The position numbers and the translations under genes are program-made. Of a stretch of 64,000 bases of DNA, positions 1 to 10,867 are shown piece after piece. The first letter of the stretch is position 1. Each line of letters opens with the position of its first letter. Origin of the DNA: Tanypteryx hageni (Eukaryota; Arthropoda; Insecta; Odonata; Petaluridae); NCBI GenBank assembly GCA_028673005.1, contig CM054116.1, forward strand, positions 20,717,840 to 20,781,839. The letters are read 5' to 3'. The notes under the pieces were generated by a model that was not told the DNA's origin, made no database searches, and saw only the letters and a program-made list of their open reading frames with translations.

Positions 1-555
1 TAATCGCATTGTACATTTGTTTTTGGCGTGTCCTTTTCTACATTCATTATTGATATTTCGATGTATAAAAAGATTAATAAATACATTTACCTATAAGCTA
101 ATAAAATATTTGAATAATTTTTATTTATGATATGCTTTTCTAGCTTTTGTTTATGTAAATTTATTAATTATCGATTAAAAATCAAATTGTAAGTTACGTT
201 CGATGTCACTTCATCTTTTCTGAATGGAAGAAGAACAAGGGCCCTCTTTTCGACAAGCCCCCCAGATAGTGCCTGTGCATAATTCCATCTCTGAAAAACT
301 GCCAAAATTTGAGGGGCCCTTAAGCTTGAGGCCAAATGCCCCCCCCCCCCCCACATTTTCATAGGGCCTGCCTATAGTTATTTTGCACCGGATAACCTTC
401 CACGACCGATATAGCTTATGTAATGGCGACCATAAGAAATTTAGTTTAAATCACGTCGGTGTTTTTTATAACATTCCATTCTATATAAATACCAAATTAA
501 GGTAATTAACAAATTGTTATAATATCAATTGTGAAATTTTTGTATAACATAAATT

Positions 556-708
556 CTTCTTCTTCATCTAAAGGCTAAGCCTTGTCGCTGCAAGCATGAA
601 CTCCTGTCCTCTGCCATTCTCTTCAACATCTCGTACTTCTCAACTCCCATCACTGACTCCACGTCTCCACGTCATCTAGGTATTAATAAATCAATAAATA
701 AATAAATT
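556..708 (+). mobile_element. Retroposon-like insertion present only in copy 1
   Basis: A 153-bp block is absent at the equivalent place in copy 2 (near 21549) and in the third copy (near 41899). It begins with a CTT-rich stretch, ends in an AATA-repeat tail, and has AAATT at both borders, as expected for a short target-site duplication. This is the structure of a 5'-truncated LINE or SINE 3' end. The family was not identified. Confidence 0.65.
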
Positions 709-1418
709 ACTCATGGAAAAATAGCTAAGTGAAGCTCTATTCTACTTACGTACATACATACTTAAGATATATATCAGTAATATAATTTTTGTATTGTTGT
801 ATTACGCTGTATCACATTGACAGTGTGTAATTACTCTAACCTACAGAAATGTAGACTTGTTTGGTAAAACGATCCTCAGATCAATTTATGGCCTGCATAG
901 AACCTGAGCAACATGTATATGAAGATATAGCTTTCATTTTATAATAATGTCATGATAGTAAGACATTAATTTTTATAATCTAAATAATCTATTATGAAAC
1001 AATGTCATTTTTTTAGATTTTAAGCATTTCATAATTTCCATTTAGCATTATAGGTTATAATAATAATAATAATTTTAATAACACTGTAGGTCTCAAATAG
1101 GCATGGAGCAGGTACATATCAGCAATAGTACATTGCTACAGAATAAATCAGTTCATGAACTTAGAAATTCTTGAACACTATAAAAATTATTATTTAACAA
1201 TCAACATTTGAATCTTTTCTAATGATAGGAATACTTGAATAACATTTAACATTACAAGGTAACTTGTTATAAGGCACTGAGGTGGCATTGTTGATAGCCT
1301 ATAATCCTTGATATGAACATCATCTTTGTGTCCTGTATTATAATTGTAAAGCTTCTGATTAGATTGGAACAGTGAAGAGTTTTGTTTTACAAATATACAA
1401 CAATTTAAAAAATACATA

Positions 1419-1423
<5 letters not shown>

Positions 1424-1488
<65 letters not shown>
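1424..1488. repeat. (AT)n microsatellite, copy 1
   Basis: This is a pure AT dinucleotide run of about 65 bp followed by ACACATATG. Its length differs slightly from the equivalent run in copy 2. Confidence 0.97.
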
Positions 1489-1495
<7 letters not shown>

Positions 1496-4400
1496 GTATG
1501 GGGTATTGTGATTATGCCTAAAGAAATATACAATGGTTTACCAGGAGAGCTTTAATGGCCGGCTTTTTTCAGGAAGAAGACTTTATTGGCATATTTATCA
1601 TGACCCCAAAAGATTATTCCATATGACAAATAAGAATGAATCTTTTCATTATATAATAATTTTAACATTTCAATATTGAAAATTTTGAATAATCTATGTA
1701 GCATAAAATTTCCAGTTGATAATATTTACTTTCTCCAATGACAGTGCTCGAATGAAAGTCGGCAACGCTGGTCACCAAGGCCCACGTGTCTCCCCACCCT
1801 CAGAAGCTAACAAGTGGCTCTCATCATTGCGATGGACAGTGGGGCTGCTTTTTTAATAGATTCTTTATTTAAGGAGCTGAATAAGGTGAAATTATCACTC
1901 AACTATATTAGAGAACATCATTACGATAATAATGAATCAAACATGTTGGGGAGTAAATCAGGATAGGAATAATAAAGACAAGAGGATTTATATTCCCAGT
2001 ACAGCTCATTCATTAAGTTTAGTTTTGAATGCCTGGGCAAAAATGTAGTACAAAGTGTTGCACTGCATATCTATACTATAGTAAATCTGCTTCTAACTTA
2101 TGAGATTTCATATAGGAGGATACTCTAGTTGGTAGCATGAACTAAGGCAGGTGGCATCTGGATGCGCAGAAGGCATGGAATGTCACTTGGTTTCCGTCAC
2201 TCCTTCACTTGGCCATTCAGCATCAGTCTGTTACAGCAGCTTTTGGGGTGCTGTTTGTACATTTGCGGCATAATTTTCGTGTTTATTTACTTGTTTTACA
2301 ATTGAGATTTAAACGGTGGTGTTCTAAAATGGAGAGCGAAGTAAGTAAGCACAATGTTTTGCACAAACAAGCAAGATAAATCATATATAAAGTGTATCGG
2401 TACTCGGGACCAGCGGAACAGGGGTGCAAAACAGGCAACTGCCTAGGGTGCCAAAGATTGAGAGGCGGAATGAAGAGTCAATGATTTGATTTCACAGCAC
2501 TGTATATGTGAGTGTCTGTATTCTTTTCTTTAAGTAATGTATACTTATCATTCATCTTTGATTGATTCATTTTGCTATATTTTTTACATGCATTTGTGTT
2601 GTATAAACCTTTATATTCAAAATGATTTCAATTCCTCTTCAATGCTGTGCACTAGCCCAATCCTAAAAGTATAAGAAGAACTAGCGGTCTGAAGATGTTG
2701 GTGTACCAACTAAAATATGAGCCTAAAGTTATGATTTGCTTAATCTCTTGCTAAAAAATTATCATCTTAATGCCCATTTTTACCACTGTTACTAACCATA
2801 AAGCTTTTTAATGTGGAAAGATATTGTTTTTAGTAATTATGAAAAAATATTTAATAATAAAAACAAGCTTTAATTAATATTATATTTAAGTAATACCGGT
2901 GCTTATAGACATCATTGTGTAATTACTAATAAAAGTAATTTTCAACTGTTAGATTTTAAGTCACATTTATATTGGAGTAGAGTGCCAAAAAATTGTTTGC
3001 CAAGAGTGCCAAACTGTCAGTAGTACAAAAACGAGATGGAGCATGCAGATGATTCAACACGTACAGCAGGTTACAATGTTGCCAGTTGTCAAGAGCAAAC
3101 AGCGAGCGCCTGTGGCATATCATGCATCATGCATTGCTTTCTGAGCAAAAGCTTATGCAGGCTGCCGGTTTGGCAGCAATGTAACGTGTATTTCTCTCTC
3201 TCACTCTGCGCAGTAATGTTGACTCACCTGCCTTTGTCGTGCTGTAAACTATATTAGGGGGATACTAATGTTTAGGCACTTTCAGATGAGCTGGAGACAC
3301 GACGATATTATGTGTGTAGGACCTTGTGCATAACTGCCTAGACATATCAAAAACCTCATTAATGTCAAATAATGCAGCTGCTATAAAATTACATAGAAGT
3401 CTAAACAAATATTTAAGGTATATGTATTTCTGATTGTGCTACAAAATACAAGCTGACGGGTTTGTAAATGTGGAAGTGTTGATGTATTGCAGCATTTTTG
3501 TGTTCCAAATCTCCCAGCAGAACAGGAAAAATTATTTCTGATCAATTAATTGAAAATATTGCTTGATGAGATAAAAGGATGGAAAAAATCATTTAATGGG
3601 TGGTGACAGACTTTCAAAATTTATTATCTCTTTATCCATTCATTTCAGTGAACAGTTTTCTCACGATGCCAACAAAAGACAAGATATTAAGGGGATTAAC
3701 TTAACTGTAAATGTGAAGGCCATAGCTATTTACAAGCCCTCATTATTCTGCAGTAGAACAGTTTGAATGTGTAACGTTCCTTAATTTCCAGAGCAGATCT
3801 GTGATAAATGCATAAAAATGATGCTATCAAATAGTCAAGCAGTGGACTTGAAATTTCTTAATTATGAACGAAATGTGCGCGTGTATTATTGGCTAATCAA
3901 CCTCTTCTTGGATTATTATAGCCATAGCTCCTTCCACACTGAACACACTCACAGAGAAGGAGGGGATCCCAGTGAGGGCTCCTCAAACCACACAAACAGG
4001 AGGTCGGATCACCTTGGAAAAAATCCTACCTTCGCAGGATTCAGGCCTGCTGTGTTTTCTTTGGGGAACCATATTTCAAGTACTTTACTACTATTTTTTT
4101 AAATGTTTATGTTATTTTGTAATAGCCTTTTGTCTGTGAATTAATAAATAATAATAAATCTTTTATTGCAGGTTCAGAATGTCTCAATTAATTTTATAAC
4201 AAAAACTTCATTGTTGAGGAGCAACAGCTAAGATATTATGATGAATTCTGCTCAAATAGAAGGGTAAAGGGGTAATCCATCACTGAAATATTAAACATTC
4301 AGGATGTACAGGGATGCTTGAACTCCAGGGAACTTCAATCTCCTACCTGAATCAATAATGCTAAGACCACAGAGGCCAACACGTTGTCTTTCAACTGGAT

Positions 4401-6129
4401 ATCCAGGACAATTGCAAGTCAACTTTTGAGAACCTGCTCTATATATGATTTCAAAGAATCTCCAAGCAGCCCAAGTGTTAGGTTTGCTGCTATGCTGGAA
4501 CAAGTTTTGCTGAATTTACTTATATCTTTTTGTTAAAAACTAAAAATTGTGTTTTTGGTAGCATGCAGTGCAGTCATTACCTAAGTTCTAGCCACCTGTG
4601 GTTCAGAAACATCAAGTGTGAAATGCCTCCATACTTGAGCTTACCTGGTCAGAGATGTGGATTATATTTAATGTGACTGAAAGACTGTGAAATGCGCTCA
4701 TACTGTAAAAATAAATAAATAAAATATCCAATACCCTGTCTTTTATTCAATTTTACTGTTTCTTGAATGCTGATATTTGCTTTACCTGCTTCACACTAAG
4801 ATTTAAATAGAATTAAGTATTTTGTAGCTTTTCACTATAATAAACGAGCTGTATACATTATCTGTCTTACGAAATTCCGCAGATAATTAAAAACTGGTTA
4901 TGCAGGAGCATTTCCTCTTTTTAAGAATATAATTGTTTTTAGCATTCAGTGGTTTTTTATTGTTCGGTTATTCAATTCTTTTCAGATCTGAATAATTTGG
5001 ATATTGAAACAGTGTTGTCTTTCCAAAACTTAAAATATCTGTAGAATCAGAAAGAAAAATCTGTAGAATTATCTGTTAAAGGAATATTTATGCTCAAATT
5101 TTGTTTTATATATGTAAATTTAGAAAAAACTAAACACGGTTATTTTACTTGCTTTACTAAAGAAATAAATCAGTTTTTTATGATAATAATTATTTATTAA
5201 TGGAAAAAGAAATACATCTGTTAGGAATATATAATGCAACTAGGTATGGCAAGAAAACTAAATGGCTCAACCCTAAATGAAAAATATGTAAATCGATAAA
5301 ATATTTTTATGAATACATATGATGAAAAAGGTAAATGAAAATTTTTAATTCCCTTTAATTTACTACAACGTGATTTAGGACTATACTTAACGATTATATT
5401 TCTCTCCTGCCTTGATCGCTCTCTTTAACAGTGACTTTCTTGCATTAAAATTATAACGATATGCATTCTTTATGAATTGTTTTGTTAATATTAAACCTGC
5501 ATTAAGGAGAATATCTAACGTAAGACATTACTAAGGGTAAAGTGTTTACGATAGTTGCAGGTAGGTGTTGTAGTGATGGCAACAAAAAAAATAGTGCTTT
5601 ACATATCTCAAACAAAACATTATATGGAAAATGTTTCAAACATAGGTTATTGAAAATGAAATTTCCTACAACTTTTATTCCAATACATATATACACTCAT
5701 CAAATATTAAACCAAATATTTCAAAAGAATCTGATGTGGCCGCCACATTACTTTCTCCATGACTAATATTTCGAAAAATTACAAACAGTGGTTGTGGCAG
5801 CTAAATAATATGGTTTTTAAAAATGTTTCGAACAAATGTTGTAGAATATTCAATTTCCTGCAACATTTATACACCCATACATATACCCATTGATATAAAA
5901 TTTCCAAAATTTTGACAGTATATATTTATCAAAGCTTTCACTTTGTTCAAATCTAATACAACAATGCATTTAATATTGAATTCACATACACATAACATTT
6001 AAAAGACAAAAGTAATCAATTAAAATCTTTTTTAACACTTAGAATATACCTAATCATACTTATAATTCAAAGTTTAGTATAAAAATTTAGGTCTGTGCGG
6101 GACCTTCTACTAGAAAGTGTAGTTAAATT
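1489..6129. other. AT-rich stretch without a recognised gene
   Basis: I see only short chance frames here, and the same holds for the copy 2 equivalent (about 22330-26970). Two things are worth recording. A start codon followed by a perfect donor (ATGGAGAGCGAA then GTAAGTAAG, at 2330-2350) exists in copy 1, but both the ATG and the donor are mutated in copy 2. Two loosely similar blocks at about 5600-5700 and 5820-5890, with a motif like ATTCAATTTCCTGCAAC, resemble dispersed sequence seen again at about 47.25 kb. Confidence 0.6.
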
Positions 6130-6181
6130 GAGATGTGCTAGTATATCATTATAGGAAATATCGACCTGTGAAATTACCATT

Positions 6182-6378
6182 TTAAATGGCAATCGATCTC
6201 AGAAATTTCTGCTGGACTCGTTCCATCATGTGGGAGTCCATTTCATAATATGGGCTCCAATTGACTGAACAATACTCCAGCTGACTGCGGACGCACAGCA
6301 GTGACAGCAAATAAATTAGTAAAATCAGTTGTATTCCTGCATATAAATCCAAGAGATTCGATTGCTGCATTTGAAATA
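6182..6378 (-). pseudogene. LINE reverse-transcriptase C-terminal fragment, copy 1
   Basis: The minus strand translates to a segment containing VRSQLEYCSVNWSPYY and later MERVQQKFLR. This is the typical end of the reverse-transcriptase and thumb region of CR1/Jockey-type non-LTR retrotransposons, where the family shows a serine-x-LEY-x-SVxW-SP pattern and then an ERVQ-x-KFLR pattern. It is cut on the right by the Tigger element starting at 6379, so the Tigger lies against or within the LINE. The endonuclease end of what may be the same LINE is at 7786-8358. Confidence 0.8.
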
Positions 6379-7480
6379 TAGTAGAAGCCCTCATAACTGA
6401 CCTTCGCTTAACCGACTCGCTTGATTAACTGATGTTTTATGCCCCTAGTTCTGAAAACTGAAATCCACAGTCGAGTGCAACATTTTACATAAAACGACTA
6501 GTTTAAAAGCGTTTAAACCATTCCTTTCCTTACGCATGAATCTCACGAGTTGTTCTTTGTGCTAAAATGATTCTCATTACATAGTAATCCAGCCTAGTAC
6601 GCATCTGCTGTCAGTTGTCCCACATACTAGTACTGTTCATTGTTATTTTAGTTATGATATTTAATCAATATAAAATTATGTATATATATATTATATATTC
6701 ATATTTATTTATAGGATATTGGTGAGATAAGAAAGAGAGTGGTTGTTTCCATGAAAACTAAGCTTGATGCTCTGGAGAGAATTGATAGGGGTGTGTCAGT
6801 AAGACAAATTTCTGTGGAATTAGGTGTTGGAGAGACAACTGTGAAAGACTGGGAATAAAAGCTTGAATCAAGAATGATTTTGCAGTCAGATTGCAACACA
6901 AGTGTCTTTATCTTCCCATTCAACATTAAAGAAATCAAAATTGGAAATTTTAGAAGATGCATTATGGCTGTGGTTTATGCAAGAAAGACATCATGGAATT
7001 TCAATCAGTGGATCCATACACAAGGAAAAGGACCTAACCCTAAATCAAAAAATTGGTGGTGCGCAGAAATTTACTGCAAGTAATGGAAGGCTTGGACGTT
7101 GGAAAAAACGTCATGGTATCCATGTATTAATCATCACTGGAGAGAAGTTATCGTCTGATCAGCATGCTGCTCAAAAATTTTTGCAGGATTTAAGAGAGCT
7201 TATCGACCGAGATAAATTTGTTGGAGGACAACTCTACAATATAGACGAAACGGGTCTAAATTACAAAATGTTACCAACAAAAACGATGGCAAAAAAGGAT
7301 GAGCCTGCAGCATCAGGATACAAATAATCCAAAGAAAGACTCATGTAGCTGCCTGCAGCAATGCAGCTGGAACTCACAAATTGCCACATTTATAGTTGGT
7401 AAATCAAAAACTCCCAGAGATTTTAAAAGTATAAATCGTTTGTCTTCTCCAGTTTACTACCACTACTACTAATTGAGTCA
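6379..7480 (+). mobile_element. Tigger/pogo-like DNA transposon relic, copy 1
   Basis: The left end (GTAGAAGCCCTCATAACTGA, then CTTCGCTTAACCGAC) resembles a Tigger terminal inverted repeat. The plus strand then encodes a CENP-B-type N-terminal helix-turn-helix (SVRQISVELGVGETTVKDWE, 6786-6857) ending in a stop. After a frame change comes a second DNA-binding region and the start of the DDE domain (YNIDETGLNYKMLPTKT, about 7237-7290). Frameshifted remnants follow with AAGTHKLP and GKSKTPRDFK, both usual landmarks of this family. The rest of the catalytic domain and the right terminal repeat were not found. The element is dead, carrying several stops and frameshifts. Confidence 0.85.
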
Positions 7481-7785
7481 CACCACAAGAGTGTAGATTA
7501 ACTGTGTGAGAATACTGGTATTGTGGTATTATGTAACTTGGAGTAGGATATACACTGGAAAGATGTGCAGCAAAGAGATTAGCAGATTCCTGAAATGAAC
7601 ATAATTCCACAATCTACTTGTATTCGATGGAATGGAATCTTGAACACAACTAGTATAGGAGAGGTAACAAACTTTTGACAATGAGTCTCATTTAGCATGA
7701 AGAGATGCAAAGGAATTGTAATCTACACCAGATCTACTTATTTTAAGCTTCTTGTGGGTTATTTTCCTATCATATATTAATGAAA

Positions 7786-8358
7786 TTAATTTTTACTATA
7801 CCAGTTGGGTAAGTGGGATGATCCATTCTTGTGTAAAATTTCAGGAACATACAGATTAATGGTATTATTTTCAAAATCATAAAAATAACAAACAGAATCA
7901 TCTAATTGTTTTTCAGTCAATATAAACCAATCTATAGAGATAAAGTAATCTATCATTGCAGAATATTTTCCTTTCCTAAAGTTGACTGTTTCAAAATTAA
8001 TATCTACACGTGGGGATACACCTACATGAAATTCACACATAAGAGGAGGATGATAGGCATTACACGGCAAAAGTCACATCAACATCATACGCACTGTTCA
8101 ATGAGAACTTTTTAATATCTGTTAAACACAAATCCAGAATCTCGCCATATTGCTTGGTAAATAAGTTTTTTGTACAAAATTCAGATATTGGCAGTGAGGT
8201 AAACTTCAGGAAAGAATGTTGACCAATTATTACCTGGCAAATTGAATCGCCAAACATAAGCGAATGGGCGTCTGTACAAAAATATGCAAGACGCTTTACT
8301 TCTTCGCGATATTTTTGGTATATGCCTTGGTCAGATTTGGGAGGAATGTAAACACATC
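7786..8358 (-). pseudogene. LINE endonuclease/reverse-transcriptase junction fragment, copy 1
   Basis: From 8358 downwards the minus strand reads YIPPKSDQG, then a stretch with FCTDAHSLMFGDS and EILDLCLTDIK, which match the end of an apurinic-type LINE endonuclease. After a frameshift near 8065 it continues with NFRKGKYSAMIDYFISIDW and NLYVPEILHK, the usual linker into the reverse transcriptase. The catalytic GDFN-like segment is degraded to GDS. The reverse-transcriptase core is missing. Confidence 0.8.
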
Positions 8359-9689
8359 ATTAAATAGTTTAAGAGATGGAGATGACACCATGAGAAAATT
8401 GTATCCAATGTTACACGAGGATGTAGCTTAAAGTTGATAAGATTTTAACATAAAATCAACACCAATTAGCACTCAACCTTCCCTTTTCTTAATACTTGTA
8501 CAATCACTGCAATCAGTTCTCTAAATTTTATAAATAAAAAGTGCCTATTGGGAATCGCATATATCGCGTGTTAGCCAAGTCTCATAGAATAATATGATAG
8601 TATGCGGAAATATTAGTTACAAATTTCTTAAATGTTTATCTATCACTATTTTGGGAACAAAGGAGTAATCTCCGCTCTTCATAACATTTTTATAATGACG
8701 ACAGTTTATTGATTTTAGTAGGATTGTCGATGTAATTATTTAATTTTGAGTCATGTTCTATTCCAGGCGATATTTTAAGCATGTAAACAATTTTAAAAAA
8801 TCGTTCCACCGTATATATGAAAATAGTTTTTAACTTGAACGAGAATTTCTAAATTTACTTAAAGTTCCTTTAAAAATGAAACCAAAAGGAATGTATGATT
8901 TTATAAATAAATTTAAAGTTATTTTGATGTATACAATATCAACAAAATAAACATTAAAGAAAGACTAAAATAGTATAAAATTCTAGATATCGTACAAGGA
9001 GACGCTACGGACTGTAACTCACAGATTCGGTTCATCTTCTACCAGTGGAGAGTGTTGTTAAATATCTATAAGAATACCTTTTCGGAATTTCGAGCCAATG
9101 GCTTTAACTTTAAAGGAAATAATTAATTAAAAAGTGCAAAAAAATGGACCGATTTTCAAATGCTTGTAACTTCGCTATCTCTGGAGTCTCTATGCTAGAG
9201 ATAACGCTTAACATAAATCTCGCGTCCCGTACTTTCGGCATTCGAGACTCCCGCTTGCGAATTTTCTTCTCCTGCAAAATGTCCTTTTCCCTACAGGTTT
9301 TTATATCCCAATCTTCAGAAAGTAATTGAACACTTCTAATTTCTTTACGCAGGGGAATTACTTTTAATTAATTAATAATTATCGCTCAATTTTGGCTGGT
9401 AATTAAAATTAAGCATATTATTTTTGTAAGCCATTAGCAGCATTGTCATTTTAAAACAATAAAAAAATTGTCGGAATAATTTAAAGTTAAAAAGAATAAT
9501 ATTACCTTTATGATTCACTACATCACTCATTAAGGAAACTCCTCCCGTAGTGGAGTGTGTTTAACAGTAAGGCAATAAATAACCCGTCAAACTGCCACTT
9601 GATTTAAACTCTCATACGAGACCGTTTCATTGTGTCAAACACTGGAAAAATCTTCGGTACTTGTCCTGTGAGATAATTCCCTTCCTTCC
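8359..9689. other. AT-rich stretch, nothing recognised
   Basis: I find no coding region, terminal repeat or tandem repeat that I can support here or in the copy 2 equivalent (29202-30532). The two copies are very similar across this stretch. Confidence 0.6.
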
Positions 9690-10045
9690 TTCATAATTCG
9701 CACATTATACAGAGGAACCGAAAAGCTGTCACACACTCGGTGGAAATCTTTTCCTACTTGGGCCGAGCTCCCAAGGATAGTTTTCGTTGCGAAAATTGAA
9801 GTCCCGGGTTTGATTCCGGGGAATATCCTTCCAATTTGATTTACATGGGAAATCTGAAACCCAGCGAGCAGGGAAATTTTCTCTTGCACATTAAAATATC
9901 TTAGAATTGTAATATCGGAGCGGGATTTGCACCGTTCTCTGAGAGAAGGAATGGAGATTCTAATTTTTATCGTAAAACGCTGCTTATCCATCTTATTTCT
10001 TCGAATTTCGCGTAAATACTGCCGTTTTTATCACTCATTACGAGG
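9690..10045 (+). mobile_element. SINE-like dispersed repeat, copy 1, forward
   Basis: The same sequence occurs again in forward orientation at 45361-45640 and in reverse orientation at 15985-16225. It contains GGCCGAGCTCCCAAGGATAG and, about 25 bp later, GGGTTTGATTCCGGGGAA. These are spaced like the A and B boxes of a tRNA-derived polymerase III promoter. A conserved block (TTGATTTACATGGGAAATCT, then TTGCACATTAAAATATCTTA) follows. I infer a tRNA-derived SINE. The box A match is loose and no clear target-site duplication was found. Confidence 0.55.
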
Positions 10046-10047
10046 GT

Positions 10048-10061
10048 GTAGCCATAGCAAC
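10048..10061 (+). promoter_or_regulatory. X-box (RFX-site) match GTAGCCATAGCAAC, copy 1
   Basis: The two half sites GTAGCC and AGCAAC are separated by two bases and fit the X-box consensus GTNRCC-(0-3)-RGYAAC exactly. The site lies about 0.8 kb upstream of the predicted start codon at 10868 and directly downstream of a SINE-like repeat. Binding by an RFX factor is inference. Confidence 0.45.
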
Positions 10062-10795
10062 AACTATTGATGGACTCGGATTCGGAATAGTCTAATAAAT
10101 ACACGTATTGTTTCTGTCGAACGAAAATACGCGTGTTCAATTTAATATCCCGTTCGAATGTATTTGTCATATTTTATAACGTTCAATTATGAAATTTGAG
10201 AACACAAGGAGCAACATATCTGCGGTGATTTTAAAGCTATTAGAGCCAATATAAGTAGGTATTAAATAAATGATTAAATGGAAAGCTCGCATCGTTAGTT
10301 CTGTTTGGGTCGTCTTATTATTATGTTATGCAGAGACATACTTTTCCTTCCTGTTTGTTGTTGCCAACGAAAACAATCTTCGTAACCCATGAAGTAAACA
10401 AGATCTAATTGTAAGTAATAACTTTTATTTTCTTTATCGCGCCTACTGAACATATTGATTGAAAGGAAATGGATTATTCAGGACGAAGAAGTGAACTAAA
10501 ATACGTGTAGTTTCGTTACGTTTACCTACACTCAGCTTTTGTAAGTCAAAAGACATAAATAATTTACGACGAAGGAATGAGCGTGAGTGTAAAGATTAAC
10601 GTACTTCATCTCAAGTGAGGTATGTATGAGTTAAATAATAATTCAATTTTCGATTGTTCTATCGCAAATTCTGTATTTCTTTGGCATCGCTTCTGATATG
10701 TCCTTTAGCAGTGCTTAGAATTTAAATTTATCTTGTTTTCTAAATTGATTATGTCAAACAATGGAGGCTTATTTCTTGTGTCGTCTCTGTTGGCC

Positions 10796-10809
10796 GTTAC
10801 CGTGGAAAC
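10796..10809 (+). promoter_or_regulatory. X-box-like motif GTTACCGTGGAAAC, copy 1
   Basis: The half sites GTTACC and GGAAAC are separated by two bases. This differs from the strict X-box consensus at one position (A for Y in the second half). It is 59 bp upstream of the predicted ATG at 10868, a usual distance for proximal X-boxes. A TCATTC initiator-like hexamer lies at 10829-10834, between the motif and the ATG. Confidence 0.45.
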
Positions 10810-10867
10810 CACACGATTCAGAACTAGTTCATTCTTGTTGAAAAAACTAAAGAAGACGGAGCGGAAT

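Noticed and set aside
168..362. Minus-strand frame of about 64 residues containing ILAVFQRWNYAQALSGGLVE, repeated in all three array copies
   Set aside because: Its conservation is only that of the unit itself, the poly-C run changes its N-terminus between copies, and there is no recognised domain or splice context.
2401..3030. GGTGCCAAA-type motifs resembling hAT subterminal sequence
   Set aside because: No paired terminal repeats, target-site duplication or transposase fragment could be shown.
3036..3257. Cysteine-rich frame (73 residues) conserved between copies
   Set aside because: It has no signal peptide or domain, and its conservation equals that of the surrounding non-coding sequence.
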